Part shown: piece by piece, positions 15,859 through 26,682 of the stretch
How positions within the stretch are numbered: position 1 is the first letter of the stretch
Layout: each line of letters starts with the position of its first letter
Assembly (NCBI RefSeq): GCF_015356825.1
Contig: NZ_JAACYW010000020.1
Span: forward strand, 1-64,000
Direction: 5' to 3'
From: Catenulispora rubra
GTDB lineage: Bacteria > Actinomycetota > Actinomycetes > Streptomycetales > Catenulisporaceae
DNA length: 64,000 nt
Made by a program: the position numbers and the translations under genes
Notes under the pieces: generated by a model
What the model saw: the letters and a program-made list of their open reading frames with translations, nothing else
Database searches by the model: none
Told to the model about the DNA's origin: nothing

Positions 15859-16806
15859 GTGACCACTTACCTCATCCGCCGCTTCTTCCAGTCGATCGTC
15901 ACGCTGTTCATCGTCTCGATCGCCACGTTCGGCATGATGCACCTGATGCCCAACGGCGTGGCACGGGCGATGCTCGGGCAGAAGTACAACCCGGTGAGCC
16001 TGGCCGCGCTGAACCACAAGCTCGGTCTGGACAAGCCGTTGTACATCCAGTACTGGCACTGGCTGGACCGCCTGGTGGTGCACTTCGACCTCGGATTCAG
16101 CTACCAGCGCAACCAGAGCGTCAACGATCTGCTGAAGGAGACGCTGGGGCAGTCGATCTACGTCGTCGGCCTGTCGCTGTTCTTCACCATCGTCCTGTCG
16201 GTCCCGCTGGGCGTGCTGCAGGCCACCCGCCGCAACACGGTCACCGACTACACCATCACCACGTTCTCCTTCATCGGCTACGCGGTGCCGGTGTTCTTCC
16301 TCGGCGTCGTGCTGCGCGACGTGTTCCAGGTGCAGTTCCACCTGATCCCGATCGCGAACCAGATCACCTCCTTCCACTCGGCGTTCACGCAGCCGGCGCA
16401 GATGATCCTGCCGGTGGGCACGCTGGTGGTCAGCGGGGTCGCCGGGTACAGCCGGTACATGCGCTCGTCGATGCTCGACGAGATCACGCAGGACTACGTG
16501 CGGACCGCGGTCGCCAAGGGCGCGACCAAGCGCCGCGTGCTCTACGGGCACGTGCTGCGCAACGCGATGATCCCGATGGTGACCCTGATCGGCCTGTCCC
16601 TGCCGGCCCTGGTGGGCGGCGCGCTGCTGGTGGAGCAGATCTTCAACATCGGCGGCATCGGGGTGCTGACCATCAACGCCGCGCTGCAGAACGACTTCGT
16701 GATCGTTCTGGGCACCACGATGCTCACCGCGATCGTGACGGTCATCGGGTCGCTGATCGCCGACGTGTCCTATGCAGCCCTGGACCCACGAGTAAGGCTC
16801 ACCTGA
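15859..16806 (+). CDS. Peptide ABC transporter permease (DppB/OppB type)
   Basis: Integral inner-membrane permease of 315 residues with six predicted membrane helices. The first is YLIRRFFQSIVTLFIVSIAT, the classic DppB N-terminus. The binding-protein-dependent transport loop that contacts the ATPase is in YVRTAVAKGATKRRVLYGHV (EAA-type), followed by LRNAMIPMVTLIGLSLPAL. It ends with the usual YAALDPRVRL. Start is GTG 15859, 43 bp after the lipoprotein gene. The stop shares one base with the next permease start, so the pair is made together. Confidence 0.93.
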   Translation: MTTYLIRRFFQSIVTLFIVSIATFGMMHLMPNGVARAMLGQKYNPVSLAALNHKLGLDKPLYIQYWHWLDRLVVHFDLGFSYQRNQSVNDLLKETLGQSIYVVGLSLFFTIVLSVPLGVLQATRRNTVTDYTITTFSFIGYAVPVFFLGVVLRDVFQVQFHLIPIANQITSFHSAFTQPAQMILPVGTLVVSGVAGYSRYMRSSMLDEITQDYVRTAVAKGATKRRVLYGHVLRNAMIPMVTLIGLSLPALVGGALLVEQIFNIGGIGVLTINAALQNDFVIVLGTTMLTAIVTVIGSLIADVSYAALDPRVRLT

Positions 16807-17741
16807 TGGACGAGATCATCGCCGAATCCCCGGAAGTGGGGGACCACGTCCCGTCAGCGGAGCAGATGCTGGGCCTGGAGCCGACCGAGAAGCCGCGCTC
16901 GATGTTCCGCCGCGGCCTGGAGGTCTTCCTGGAGAACCGGCTGGCCGTGGTCGCCTTCGGTGTGCTGGTGTTCTACGTCCTGATGTGCTTCTTCGGGCCG
17001 CTGATCTACCACGGCAACACCTCGCAGGTGCAGATGGACCAGATCACCCTGCCGCCGGGCCCCAGCCACCCGCTGGGCACCGACCAGAACGGCGTGGACG
17101 AGTTGGGCAAGCTGATGAAGGCCGGCCAGATCTCGCTGGAGATCGGCATCGCCTCCGGCGTGCTCGCCTCGGTGATCGGCATGCTCTACGGCGCGATCGC
17201 CGGCTACGTCGGCGGCTGGATCGACGCGGTGATGATGCGCACGATCGACGCGCTGCTGTCGATCCCGCTCATCTTCGCGCTGATCTACCTGGCCTCCACG
17301 ATGGGCCGCACCAAGACGGTGTTCATCATGGTGATCGCGCTCACCAGCTGGTTCAGCCTGACCCGCCTGACCCGCGGCGACACCCTGACCATCAAGGTGC
17401 GCGACTACGTGGCCGCGTGCCGGATGATGGGCGGGCGCAGCCCGCGGATCATCTTCCGGCACATCCTGCCGAACACCATCGGCACCACGATCGTGAACAC
17501 CTCGCTGTCGATCGCCAACTCGGTCTTCGCGCTGTCCGTGCTCAGCTACATCGGTCTGGGCCTGCAGGCGCCGAACGACGACTGGGGCGGGATGTTCGCG
17601 AACGGATCCAGCTACCTGGACCAGAACTACTGGTGGATGATCTATCCGCCGGGCGTGTCCATCGTGCTGATCATCATCTCCTGCAACTTCATCGGAGACG
17701 CGCTGCGCGACGCCTTCGAGACCCGGCTCCAGAAGCGGTGA
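16806..17741 (+). CDS. Peptide ABC transporter permease (DppC/OppC type)
   Basis: Second membrane subunit of the transporter, 311 residues. It has a ~55-residue cytoplasmic N-terminus, a first helix at LAVVAFGVLVFYVLMCFFGP, a short external segment HPLGTDQNGVDELGKLMKAG typical of OppC, and five further helices. The ATPase-contact loop reads YVAACRMMGGRSPRIIFRHI, followed by LPNTIGTTIVN. The protein ends GDALRDAFETRLQKR, the family hallmark. ATG overlaps the stop of the DppB-type gene by one base. It would form a heterodimeric channel with that protein. Confidence 0.93.
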   Translation: MDEIIAESPEVGDHVPSAEQMLGLEPTEKPRSMFRRGLEVFLENRLAVVAFGVLVFYVLMCFFGPLIYHGNTSQVQMDQITLPPGPSHPLGTDQNGVDELGKLMKAGQISLEIGIASGVLASVIGMLYGAIAGYVGGWIDAVMMRTIDALLSIPLIFALIYLASTMGRTKTVFIMVIALTSWFSLTRLTRGDTLTIKVRDYVAACRMMGGRSPRIIFRHILPNTIGTTIVNTSLSIANSVFALSVLSYIGLGLQAPNDDWGGMFANGSSYLDQNYWWMIYPPGVSIVLIIISCNFIGDALRDAFETRLQKR

Positions 17742-17748
17742 GACGGCC

Positions 17749-19773
17749 ATGGCACTACTAGAGGTCCAGAACCTCCATACCCAGATCAAGCTGAAGCGCT
17801 CGACGGTCCAGGCCGTCGACGGCGTCAGCTTCACGGTCGAGGCCGGCGAGACCATCGGCATCGTCGGCGAGTCCGGCTCGGGCAAGACGATGACCGCGAT
17901 GTCGATCATGCGGCTGCTGCCCAACGGCGGCTCCAGCCCGGACGGCAGCATCTTCCTGGACGGCCGGGACCTGCTGCAGCTGGACGAAGAGCAGATGTCC
18001 AAGGTCCGCGGCAACGACGTCGGCATGATCTTCCAGGACCCGATGACGTCGCTGAACCCGACGATGACGATCGGCAAGCAGATCGCCGAGTCGGTCCGGA
18101 TCCACCGCGGCGCCAGCAAGGCCGAGGGCCTGGAGCGCGCGATCGAGGTGCTCTCCCTGGTCGGCATGCCCAGCCCGCAGCAGCGCGCCCGGGACTACCC
18201 GCACCAGCTCTCCGGCGGCATGCGCCAGCGCGCGATGATCGCGATCGCGCTGGCCAACGAGCCGAAGCTGCTGATCGCCGACGAGCCGACCACCGCGCTC
18301 GACGTGACCGTGCAGAAGCAGATCCTGGAGCTGATCGACGGCCTGCGCGAGCGCCTGGGCATGGCGGTCATCCTGGTGACGCACGACCTCGGCGTGATCG
18401 CCGGCCGCGCGGACCGGGTGAACGTGATGTATGCCGGCCGGATCGTGGAGACCACGACGACCGAGCGGCTGTACTCCAACCCGCGGCACCCGTACACCGA
18501 GGCGCTGTTCGACTCGCTGCCCGAGCGCGGCGCGGACAGCGGCACCCGGCTGTACTCGATCCCCGGCATGCCGCCGGACCTGACCAAGCCCCCGGCCGCC
18601 TGCCGCTTCGCGGCGCGCTGCCGGTACGCGCAGGACGACTGCCGCGCGCAGGACCCGCCCTCGCGGCTGGACGAGGTCGGCCACGAGTTCGCGTGCTTCC
18701 ACCCGGTCGGCGCCGCCGAGCGCTCCGGGAACGAGATCGTGGTCACGCTCACCGACCGCACCACGGCCGAGGAGCTGCCCGCCCCGGAGTTGGGCGGCGT
18801 GCTCCTGGAGGTCAACGACCTGGTCAAGGACTACCCGATCACCAAGGGCTTCCTGCGCCGGCAGATCGGCTCGGTCAGCGCGGTGGCCGGGGTCTCGTTC
18901 AGCATCCGCAAGGGCGAGACCGTGGGCCTGGTCGGCGAGTCCGGCTGCGGCAAGACCACGGTGGCCAAGCTGATAGTGGGGCTGGAGGACACCACCGCCG
19001 GGGCCATGCGCCTGGAGGGGGCGGACCTGGCCGCGATGAAGTCCGGCGAGCGGCGCAAGAAGAGCCGCGACGTCCAGATGATGTTCCAGGACAGCTACGC
19101 CGCGATGGACCCGCGCATGCGGGTGCGCACCGTGGTCCGCGAGCCGCTGGACATCCAGAAGGTCGGCGACAAGGCGGCCCGCGACGCGCGGATCGCCGAG
19201 CTCTTCGAACAGGTCGGTCTGCCGGTCTCGGCGCTGGAGCGGTACCCGCACGAGTTCTCCGGCGGCCAGCGCCAGCGCGTCGGGTTCGCCCGGGCCCTGG
19301 CGCCGGCGCCGAAGCTGATCGTGGCCGACGAGCCGGTCTCGGCGCTGGACGTGTCGATCCAGTCGCAGGTCCTGAACCTGATGAAGGACCTGCAGGCCGA
19401 GCACGGGCTGTCGTACCTGTTCATCTCGCACGACCTGTCGGTGGTCCGCTACGTGTCCGACCGCATCGGCGTGATGTACCTGGGCAAGCTGGTGGAGATC
19501 GGCCCGGCCGAGTCGGTGTACTCCCGGCCCATCCACCACTACACCAGGGGTCTGCTGGACACCATCCCGGTGGCCGACCCGGAGGTGGAGAAGGCCAAGG
19601 CCAGCAGCGGCATCGTCGGCGAGCTGCCGAGCGCCATCAACCCGCCCTCGGGCTGCCGGTTCCGCACCCGCTGCCCGGCCGCGCAGGAGATCTGCGGGCA
19701 GGCCGAGCCGCCGCTGGTGCCCTACGGCACCGAGGGGCATCAGGCCGCGTGCCACTTCCCGTTGTGGGAGTAG
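17749..19773 (+). CDS. Fused double peptide ABC ATPase (DppD-DppF type)
   Basis: Single 674-residue chain with two nucleotide-binding domains. Domain 1 has Walker A GESGSGKT, signature LSGGMRQR and Walker B LLIADEPTTALD. Domain 2 (from about residue 345) has Walker A GESGCGKT, signature FSGGQRQR and Walker B LIVADEPVSALD. Each is followed by the oligopeptide-type Cys-containing C-terminal segment (CRFAARC and CRFRTRC). The fusion replaces the separate D and F subunits of most Dpp/Opp systems. It begins 7 bp after the permease and a strong terminator follows, so it is the last gene of the first peptide-transporter operon. Confidence 0.94.
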   Translation: MALLEVQNLHTQIKLKRSTVQAVDGVSFTVEAGETIGIVGESGSGKTMTAMSIMRLLPNGGSSPDGSIFLDGRDLLQLDEEQMSKVRGNDVGMIFQDPMTSLNPTMTIGKQIAESVRIHRGASKAEGLERAIEVLSLVGMPSPQQRARDYPHQLSGGMRQRAMIAIALANEPKLLIADEPTTALDVTVQKQILELIDGLRERLGMAVILVTHDLGVIAGRADRVNVMYAGRIVETTTTERLYSNPRHPYTEALFDSLPERGADSGTRLYSIPGMPPDLTKPPAACRFAARCRYAQDDCRAQDPPSRLDEVGHEFACFHPVGAAERSGNEIVVTLTDRTTAEELPAPELGGVLLEVNDLVKDYPITKGFLRRQIGSVSAVAGVSFSIRKGETVGLVGESGCGKTTVAKLIVGLEDTTAGAMRLEGADLAAMKSGERRKKSRDVQMMFQDSYAAMDPRMRVRTVVREPLDIQKVGDKAARDARIAELFEQVGLPVSALERYPHEFSGGQRQRVGFARALAPAPKLIVADEPVSALDVSIQSQVLNLMKDLQAEHGLSYLFISHDLSVVRYVSDRIGVMYLGKLVEIGPAESVYSRPIHHYTRGLLDTIPVADPEVEKAKASSGIVGELPSAINPPSGCRFRTRCPAAQEICGQAEPPLVPYGTEGHQAACHFPLWE

Positions 19774-19865
19774 CGCGCGTCACACCGCCGCGGTAAGGAC
19801 TGCACGGTGGGTAGGGCCTGACGCTCTCTCACATTGTGGACACAATCGAAGATCGCTACGGTGAG

Positions 19866-19910
19866 GACACCGGGTCGCGTGAGCAACTGCGCACCCGGTG
19901 TCTTCCTTTT
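19866..19910 (+). terminator. Rho-independent terminator after first ABC operon
   Basis: Perfect 10-bp stem GACACCGGGT (19866-19875) with ACCCGGTGTC (19893-19902) and a 17-nt loop, followed by the T-rich run TTCCTTTT (19903-19910). It separates the first peptide-transporter operon from the second. Confidence 0.8.
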
Positions 19911-20096
19911 CCGATATGAGTGTACTGCTTGTATTGAGTGCTTCACCGGGTGTGCTGTGATTTAGATCAAAAAACAGCATCTTGGCCGTTTCGTGATCGA
20001 AATCGCCGAGCGCCTCCGCCAATCTGTTGGCCACGGGCTCGATCAGATCTACGCCCGCTTCACCGGGTTGTGGGTTTCGAGCACGGAGGGTCAGGC
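19911..20096 (+). promoter_or_regulatory. Promoter region of second peptide ABC operon
   Basis: AT-richer stretch between the terminator and the permease start. It contains TATTGAGTGCTTCACC and GATTTAGATCAAAAAACAG, low-GC blocks that probably carry the promoter, though no confident -35/-10 pair can be assigned. The ribosome-binding site GGAGGG precedes ATG 20097. Together with the terminator and 92 bp after the ATPase stop it makes up 323 bp without a gene. Confidence 0.4.
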
Positions 20097-21080
20097 ATGG
20101 GTGCCTTCATGGTTCGCAGGCTTCTGAACTATGTGGTCTTGGTGTTCGTCGCCACGTCCCTGGCGTACCTGGGGGCCTCCACGGCCTTCCACCCCAAAGA
20201 CATGTACCTGCAGAAGAACCCGCCGACCAAGCCCGTCGTGATGTACCAGGAGCTCAACGAGCGCAACGAGAACCCGGAGAAGCCGGTGTTCGAGCGCTAC
20301 GCGCACTGGGTCGACGGCGTCGCGCACGGCGACTTCGGCAAGACCTGGCAGCTGGACTCCGTCAACAAGCACTTCTCGATCAGCGTGTGGGTCACCGTGC
20401 GGCTGGTGAGCGTCGCGGCCGTGCTCTCCGCGATCCTGGGCATCCTGATCGGGTCCTTCCAAGCGGTCAGACAGTACAAGTTCAGTGATCACGCGATCAC
20501 CTTCGGGTCCTACATCGTGTTCGCGATGCCGGTCTTCGTGCTGGCGCCGCTGCTGAAGCTGATCGCGGTCCAGGTGAACAAGGCGGTCGGCGGCGACACC
20601 CCGTTCCTGCAGTACCAGGGCGAGATCGACCCGAACGCCACCGGCTTCTGGGGCCAGCTGTTCAGCCGCGCCGACCACCTGCTGCTGCCGACCATCTCGC
20701 TGACCCTGGGCCTGATCGCCTTCTACAGCCGCTACCAGCGCGGCCAGATGCTCGACGTGCTGGGCTCGGACTTCCTGCGCACGGCGCGGGCCAAGGGCCT
20801 GACCAAGGGTCGGGCCATCCTCAAGCACGGCGTGCGCACCGCGGTCATCCCGGTCATGACGCTGGTGACCTACTCCACGATCCTCACGTTCGCCGGCGCG
20901 ATCATCACCGAGCGCGTCTTCGGCTGGAACGGCCTGGGCTCCTGGTTCACCGACGCCACCAACCACTCCGACGTGAACTCGGTGGCCGTGATCACCCTGT
21001 TCTCCGCGGTGCTGGTGCTCGTCGCGGGGATGCTCTCGGACGTCATCACCGCCCTGCTCGACCCGCGGGTCCGGCTGTGA
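20097..21080 (+). CDS. Peptide ABC transporter permease (DppB type, second system)
   Basis: 327-residue membrane permease. The first helix is LLNYVVLVFVATSLAYLGAS. A longer than usual extracytoplasmic segment of about 70 residues (FHPKDMYLQKNPPTKP to HGDFGKTWQL) separates it from the following helices. The ATPase-contact loop is FLRTARAKGLTKGRAILKHG. It ends ITALLDPRVRL, typical for the family. I placed the start at ATG 20097 because GGAGGG lies 7 bp upstream; the open frame continues back to 19938 without coding character. First gene of the second operon. Confidence 0.92.
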   Translation: MGAFMVRRLLNYVVLVFVATSLAYLGASTAFHPKDMYLQKNPPTKPVVMYQELNERNENPEKPVFERYAHWVDGVAHGDFGKTWQLDSVNKHFSISVWVTVRLVSVAAVLSAILGILIGSFQAVRQYKFSDHAITFGSYIVFAMPVFVLAPLLKLIAVQVNKAVGGDTPFLQYQGEIDPNATGFWGQLFSRADHLLLPTISLTLGLIAFYSRYQRGQMLDVLGSDFLRTARAKGLTKGRAILKHGVRTAVIPVMTLVTYSTILTFAGAIITERVFGWNGLGSWFTDATNHSDVNSVAVITLFSAVLVLVAGMLSDVITALLDPRVRL

Positions 21081-21138
21081 CCGCCGCCCTGACACCCGCC
21101 GCCTCGTACGACCGCACCAGCCATCGAAGGGCTCTGTG

Positions 21139-22061
21139 ATGACCGCTCCGACCCCCGCTGGTACTGCCGTCGAGACCGTCCAGCCGCAGTCCGCCGCCCC
21201 CGCGGGCTCCGGACGCGCCGCGCTGGTCTGGCGCCGGTTCCGCCGCAACAAGATGGCCATGGTGGGACTGGTCGGCCTGGTGCTGCTGTTCGCGTTCGCC
21301 TTCCTGGGCCCGCTGCTGACGCACTGGTCGCCGACCGACATCGACCTGGTCAACACCCAGTCCGGCCCGACCGGCGACCACTTCTTCGGCACCGACGACG
21401 TCGGCCACGACATGTTCGCGCAGACCGTCAACGGGATGCAGAAGTCGCTGATCATCGGCCTGCTGGTGGCGGTGCTGTCCACCGGCTCCGCGGGCCTGCT
21501 GGGCACCGCGGCGGCTTACTTCGGCGGCTGGTGGGAGAAGGCCATCGTCTGGCTGACCGACCTGTTCCTGGTCGTGCCCTCGCTGCTGATGCTGATCATC
21601 CTGTCGCCGTACTTCCAGGGCGCGGACTGGCTGGTGCTGGTGCCGATGATCGCGCTGTTCAGCTGGATGATCACCTCGCGGGTGGTGCGCGGCATGACGC
21701 TGACCATCCGGGAGCGGGAGTTCGTGCGGGCCGCCCGGTACATGGGCGTGCCGGCCTGGACCATCATCCGCCGGCACATCATCCCCAACATCTCCTCGAT
21801 CCTGATCGTCGACTTCACGCTGAACGTGGGCGCGGCGATCGTCACCGAGTCGTTCCTGTCCTTCCTGGGCTTCGGCATCCGCTCCCCGAACGTCTCGCTC
21901 GGCACCGTGATCAACGACGGGGCGCAGTTCGCCTCCACCGACCAGTGGTACCTGTTCGTGTTCCCGGCCTCGGTCCTGGTGCTGATCATCCTGTGCGTCA
22001 ACTTCATCGGGGACGGCCTGCGCGACGCCCTCGACCCCAACTCGACGGGAGCCTCGGCCCG

Positions 22062-22065
<4 letters not shown>
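21139..22065 (+). CDS. Peptide ABC transporter permease (DppC type, second system)
   Basis: DppC/OppC-like membrane subunit of about 308 residues. N-terminal cytoplasmic part, then a first helix KMAMVGLVGLVLLFAFAFLG, the external motif HFFGTDDVGHDMFAQTVNGM (family consensus G-T-D-x-x-G-x-D), and five further helices. The ATPase-contact loop is FVRAARYMGVPAWTIIRRHI followed by IPNISSILIV. It ends FIGDGLRDALDPN. Start ATG 21139 has GAAGG upstream; GTG 21136 is also possible. The stop overlaps the next ATPase gene (ATGA), so expression is coupled. Confidence 0.93.
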
Positions 22066-24233
<2,168 letters not shown>

Positions 24234-24309
24234 CCCAGCCTCGCACCTTCCACAGCTGTGCCTTGCCGGCGCCGCTGGTGCCACCCATCCACACACGGGA
24301 GAGAAGATC

Positions 24310-26037
24310 ATGTCTCGCATCACCAAGAAGTCGCCGGCGATCCTGGCCGTCCTGGCGACGGCCGCGCTCGCGGCGTCGGCCTGCTCCTCCAGCAAGAGCT
24401 CGTCCTCGGGGAGCTCCTCGGCCGGCGGCAAGTCGATCCCGGTCGCGACTGCCAACGACATCGACGCCAAGGACGCCTCGACGCTCAAGGGCGGCACGCT
24501 GACCCTGGCGATCGACCAGTACTCGTCGCAGTGGAACGGCATGACCAACAACGGCAACGAGCAGGACACCCAGAAGGTGCTGTCCACGATGATGCCGCAG
24601 CTGTTCCACTTCGACGCCACCGGCAAGGCCACCGCGAACTCGGACTACCTGGTCTCGGCCGACGAGAGCACCGTCAACGGCAAGCAGACGGTCACCTACA
24701 AGCTGAACCCGAAGGCCAAGTGGTCGGACGGCACCCCGATCACCTACAAGGACTTCGTCGCCACCTGGAAGGGCATGGAGGGCTCGGCGCAGGGCTTCGA
24801 CGTCGCCAGCTCCACCGGCTACGACCAGATGCAGTCGGTCGCGCGCGGCGCCGACGACTTCACCGTCGTGGTGACCTACAAGACGCCGTTCTCGGACTGG
24901 AAGAGCATGTTCGACCAGTTCGACGGCGCCAGCCTGTACCCGGCCTCGAAGATCTCCACGCCCGAGGGCTGGAACAAGTCCTACATGAACGCGATCCCGG
25001 TCACCGCCGGCCCGTTCAAGCTGCAGGGCATGGACGCGACCACCAAGACCGTCACGGTCGTCTCGGACCCGAACTGGTGGGGCGCCAAGCCGATCGTGGA
25101 CAAGATCGTCTTCCGCGCGATCGAGGACACCTCGGCCCAGGCCGACGCCTACAACAACCACGAGATCGACGCCTTCGAGGTCGGCCCGCAGTCGGCGCTG
25201 TACGCGAAGATCAAGGACACCACCGACAGCACCGTGCACTACGCCGGCGGCCCGGACTGGCGCCACATCTCGATGAACACCAAGGCCCCGGCGCTGACGG
25301 ACGACGCCGTCCGCAAGGCGATCTACCAGGCCCTGGACCGCCAGCAGATCGCGAACGTGGACCTGAAGAACCTGGGCACCTGGAAGCCCACGGTCCTGAA
25401 CAACCGCTTCTTCGTGAACAACCAGACCGGCTACCAGGACAACGGCGCCGACGTCGCCTACAACCCCACCGCGGCCAACGCCGCCCTCGACGCGGCCGGC
25501 TGGGTCAAGGGCGGCGACGGCATCCGCGCCAAGGGTGGCGTCAAGCTGAACCTGAAGTGGATCGAGCCGCAGGGCGTGAAGACCACCTCCAACGAGGCCC
25601 AGATGGTCAAGGCCGACCTGGCCAAGATCGGCATCGGCCTGCAGGAGACCCCGGTCAACGGCGACGACTTCTTCGACAAGTACATCAACACCGGCAACTT
25701 CGACATCACCGCCTTCGCCTACACCGGCAACCCGTTCCCGATCAGCAGCGGCGCCCCGCAGATCCAGTCGGTGGCGGACCCGAAGAACATCCACAACAAC
25801 CCCCGCCTGGACAACAACCCGGCGATCGACCAGGCCCTGACCAAGGCCCTGCAGGACACCGACCCGACCCAGGCCGTCACGGACGCGAACGCCGCCGACA
25901 AGCTCGCCACCGACCAGGCCAGCCTGATCCCGCTGTACCAGCGCCCGCAGATCTGGGCGACGAAGAACACGCTGGCCAACTTCGGCGCGTTCGGGTTCCA
26001 GGACTACGACTGGACGAAGGTTGGGTTCACCAGCTGA
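24310..26037 (+). CDS. ABC transporter substrate-binding lipoprotein (second peptide system)
   Basis: 575-residue SBP_bac_5-type lipoprotein. The signal reads ITKKSPAILAVLATAALAAS with cleavage expected before Cys in SACSSSKSS, then a Ser/Gly linker. The mature domain starts at KGGTLTLAIDQYSSQWNGM and has the family pattern LNPKAKWSDGTPITYKDFVA. Start ATG 24310 follows a GGGAGAG ribosome-binding site. It is last in the second operon, 76 bp after the ATPase, whereas the binding protein comes first in the other operon. A strong hairpin terminator follows 119 bp downstream. Confidence 0.92.
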   Translation: MSRITKKSPAILAVLATAALAASACSSSKSSSSGSSSAGGKSIPVATANDIDAKDASTLKGGTLTLAIDQYSSQWNGMTNNGNEQDTQKVLSTMMPQLFHFDATGKATANSDYLVSADESTVNGKQTVTYKLNPKAKWSDGTPITYKDFVATWKGMEGSAQGFDVASSTGYDQMQSVARGADDFTVVVTYKTPFSDWKSMFDQFDGASLYPASKISTPEGWNKSYMNAIPVTAGPFKLQGMDATTKTVTVVSDPNWWGAKPIVDKIVFRAIEDTSAQADAYNNHEIDAFEVGPQSALYAKIKDTTDSTVHYAGGPDWRHISMNTKAPALTDDAVRKAIYQALDRQQIANVDLKNLGTWKPTVLNNRFFVNNQTGYQDNGADVAYNPTAANAALDAAGWVKGGDGIRAKGGVKLNLKWIEPQGVKTTSNEAQMVKADLAKIGIGLQETPVNGDDFFDKYINTGNFDITAFAYTGNPFPISSGAPQIQSVADPKNIHNNPRLDNNPAIDQALTKALQDTDPTQAVTDANAADKLATDQASLIPLYQRPQIWATKNTLANFGAFGFQDYDWTKVGFTS

Positions 26038-26155
26038 GCTGGAGCTGGTGGGGCTACTAGCTACTCAGGTAGCTGAGAAGCGGCCGTCGCTCGACGGGCG
26101 CCGCGCTGACCCGGGCCGCCGCTGCCGCGGAGCGGCGCCGGACGTCGGCTGCGCT

Positions 26156-26185
26156 GCGGGCCCTGTTCTTCGGAACGGGGCCCGC
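26156..26185. terminator. UUCG-tetraloop terminator between convergent genes
   Basis: 13-bp stem, left arm GCGGGCCCTGTTC (26156-26168), loop TTCG (26169-26172), right arm GAACGGGGCCCGC (26173-26185), with one G-U pair. It lies between the convergent lipoprotein gene and the minus-strand membrane-protein gene and can serve both. Confidence 0.8.
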
Positions 26186-26201
26186 GGTGTCGTGTGGTGC
26201 C

Positions 26202-26594
26202 TCAGTCCCCGCTCTCCAGGGCCAGAATCGCGTCCGCGAGCCGGGCGATCTCCCCGGCCAGCAACTCCGTCTGCTGTCGCTGCTGGTGCGCGATGCGGGC
26301 CAGCCAGGATCCGAAGAACAAGAACCCGCCGAGTGTGGTCAGCGCCAGCCCGCCGATCCCGCCGGACACCAGGTACGCCACCTGCTCGAAGGTGTACGGG
26401 GTGTGCGCCGCCCCGTACCAGCCGAGGCCGATCGCCAGCAGGCCCAGGGGCATCAGCAGGCTTCCGGCCAGCGACAGGCCTTGCTGCATCAGGCGTTCGG
26501 ACTCCGTCGTCCGGGTCTTCGGCCGGGCCGCGACGGCGCCGGTGCGCAGCTGGCCGTTCATCGCGCGCCCCGCCCAGGTCTTCGCAGTGCTCAT
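26202..26594 (-). CDS. Small two-helix membrane protein
   Basis: 130-residue protein starting MSTAKTWAGRAMNGQLRTG at ATG 26594. Two membrane helices are evident, GLSLAGSLLMPLGLLAIGLG and about YLVSGGIGGLALTTLGGFLF, separated by a short loop. A cytoplasmic amphipathic tail follows (RIAHQQRQQTELLAGEIARL) and could form a coiled coil. I do not recognise the family. It is the last gene of the minus-strand HAAT-transporter operon, 88 bp after the Gly-rich exported protein. A structural or assembly partner of that protein is a reasonable guess, with no direct evidence. Confidence 0.7.
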   Translation of the reverse strand: MSTAKTWAGRAMNGQLRTGAVAARPKTRTTESERLMQQGLSLAGSLLMPLGLLAIGLGWYGAAHTPYTFEQVAYLVSGGIGGLALTTLGGFLFFGSWLARIAHQQRQQTELLAGEIARLADAILALESGD

Positions 26595-26682
26595 CGATCG
26601 CCCTCCAGAGCGTGCCGTGCCGCCTTCGGATGTGCTGCCGCTGACTGTGTCGCCGCTTCCGGTGTGGTCGTCGCCGGGCCCG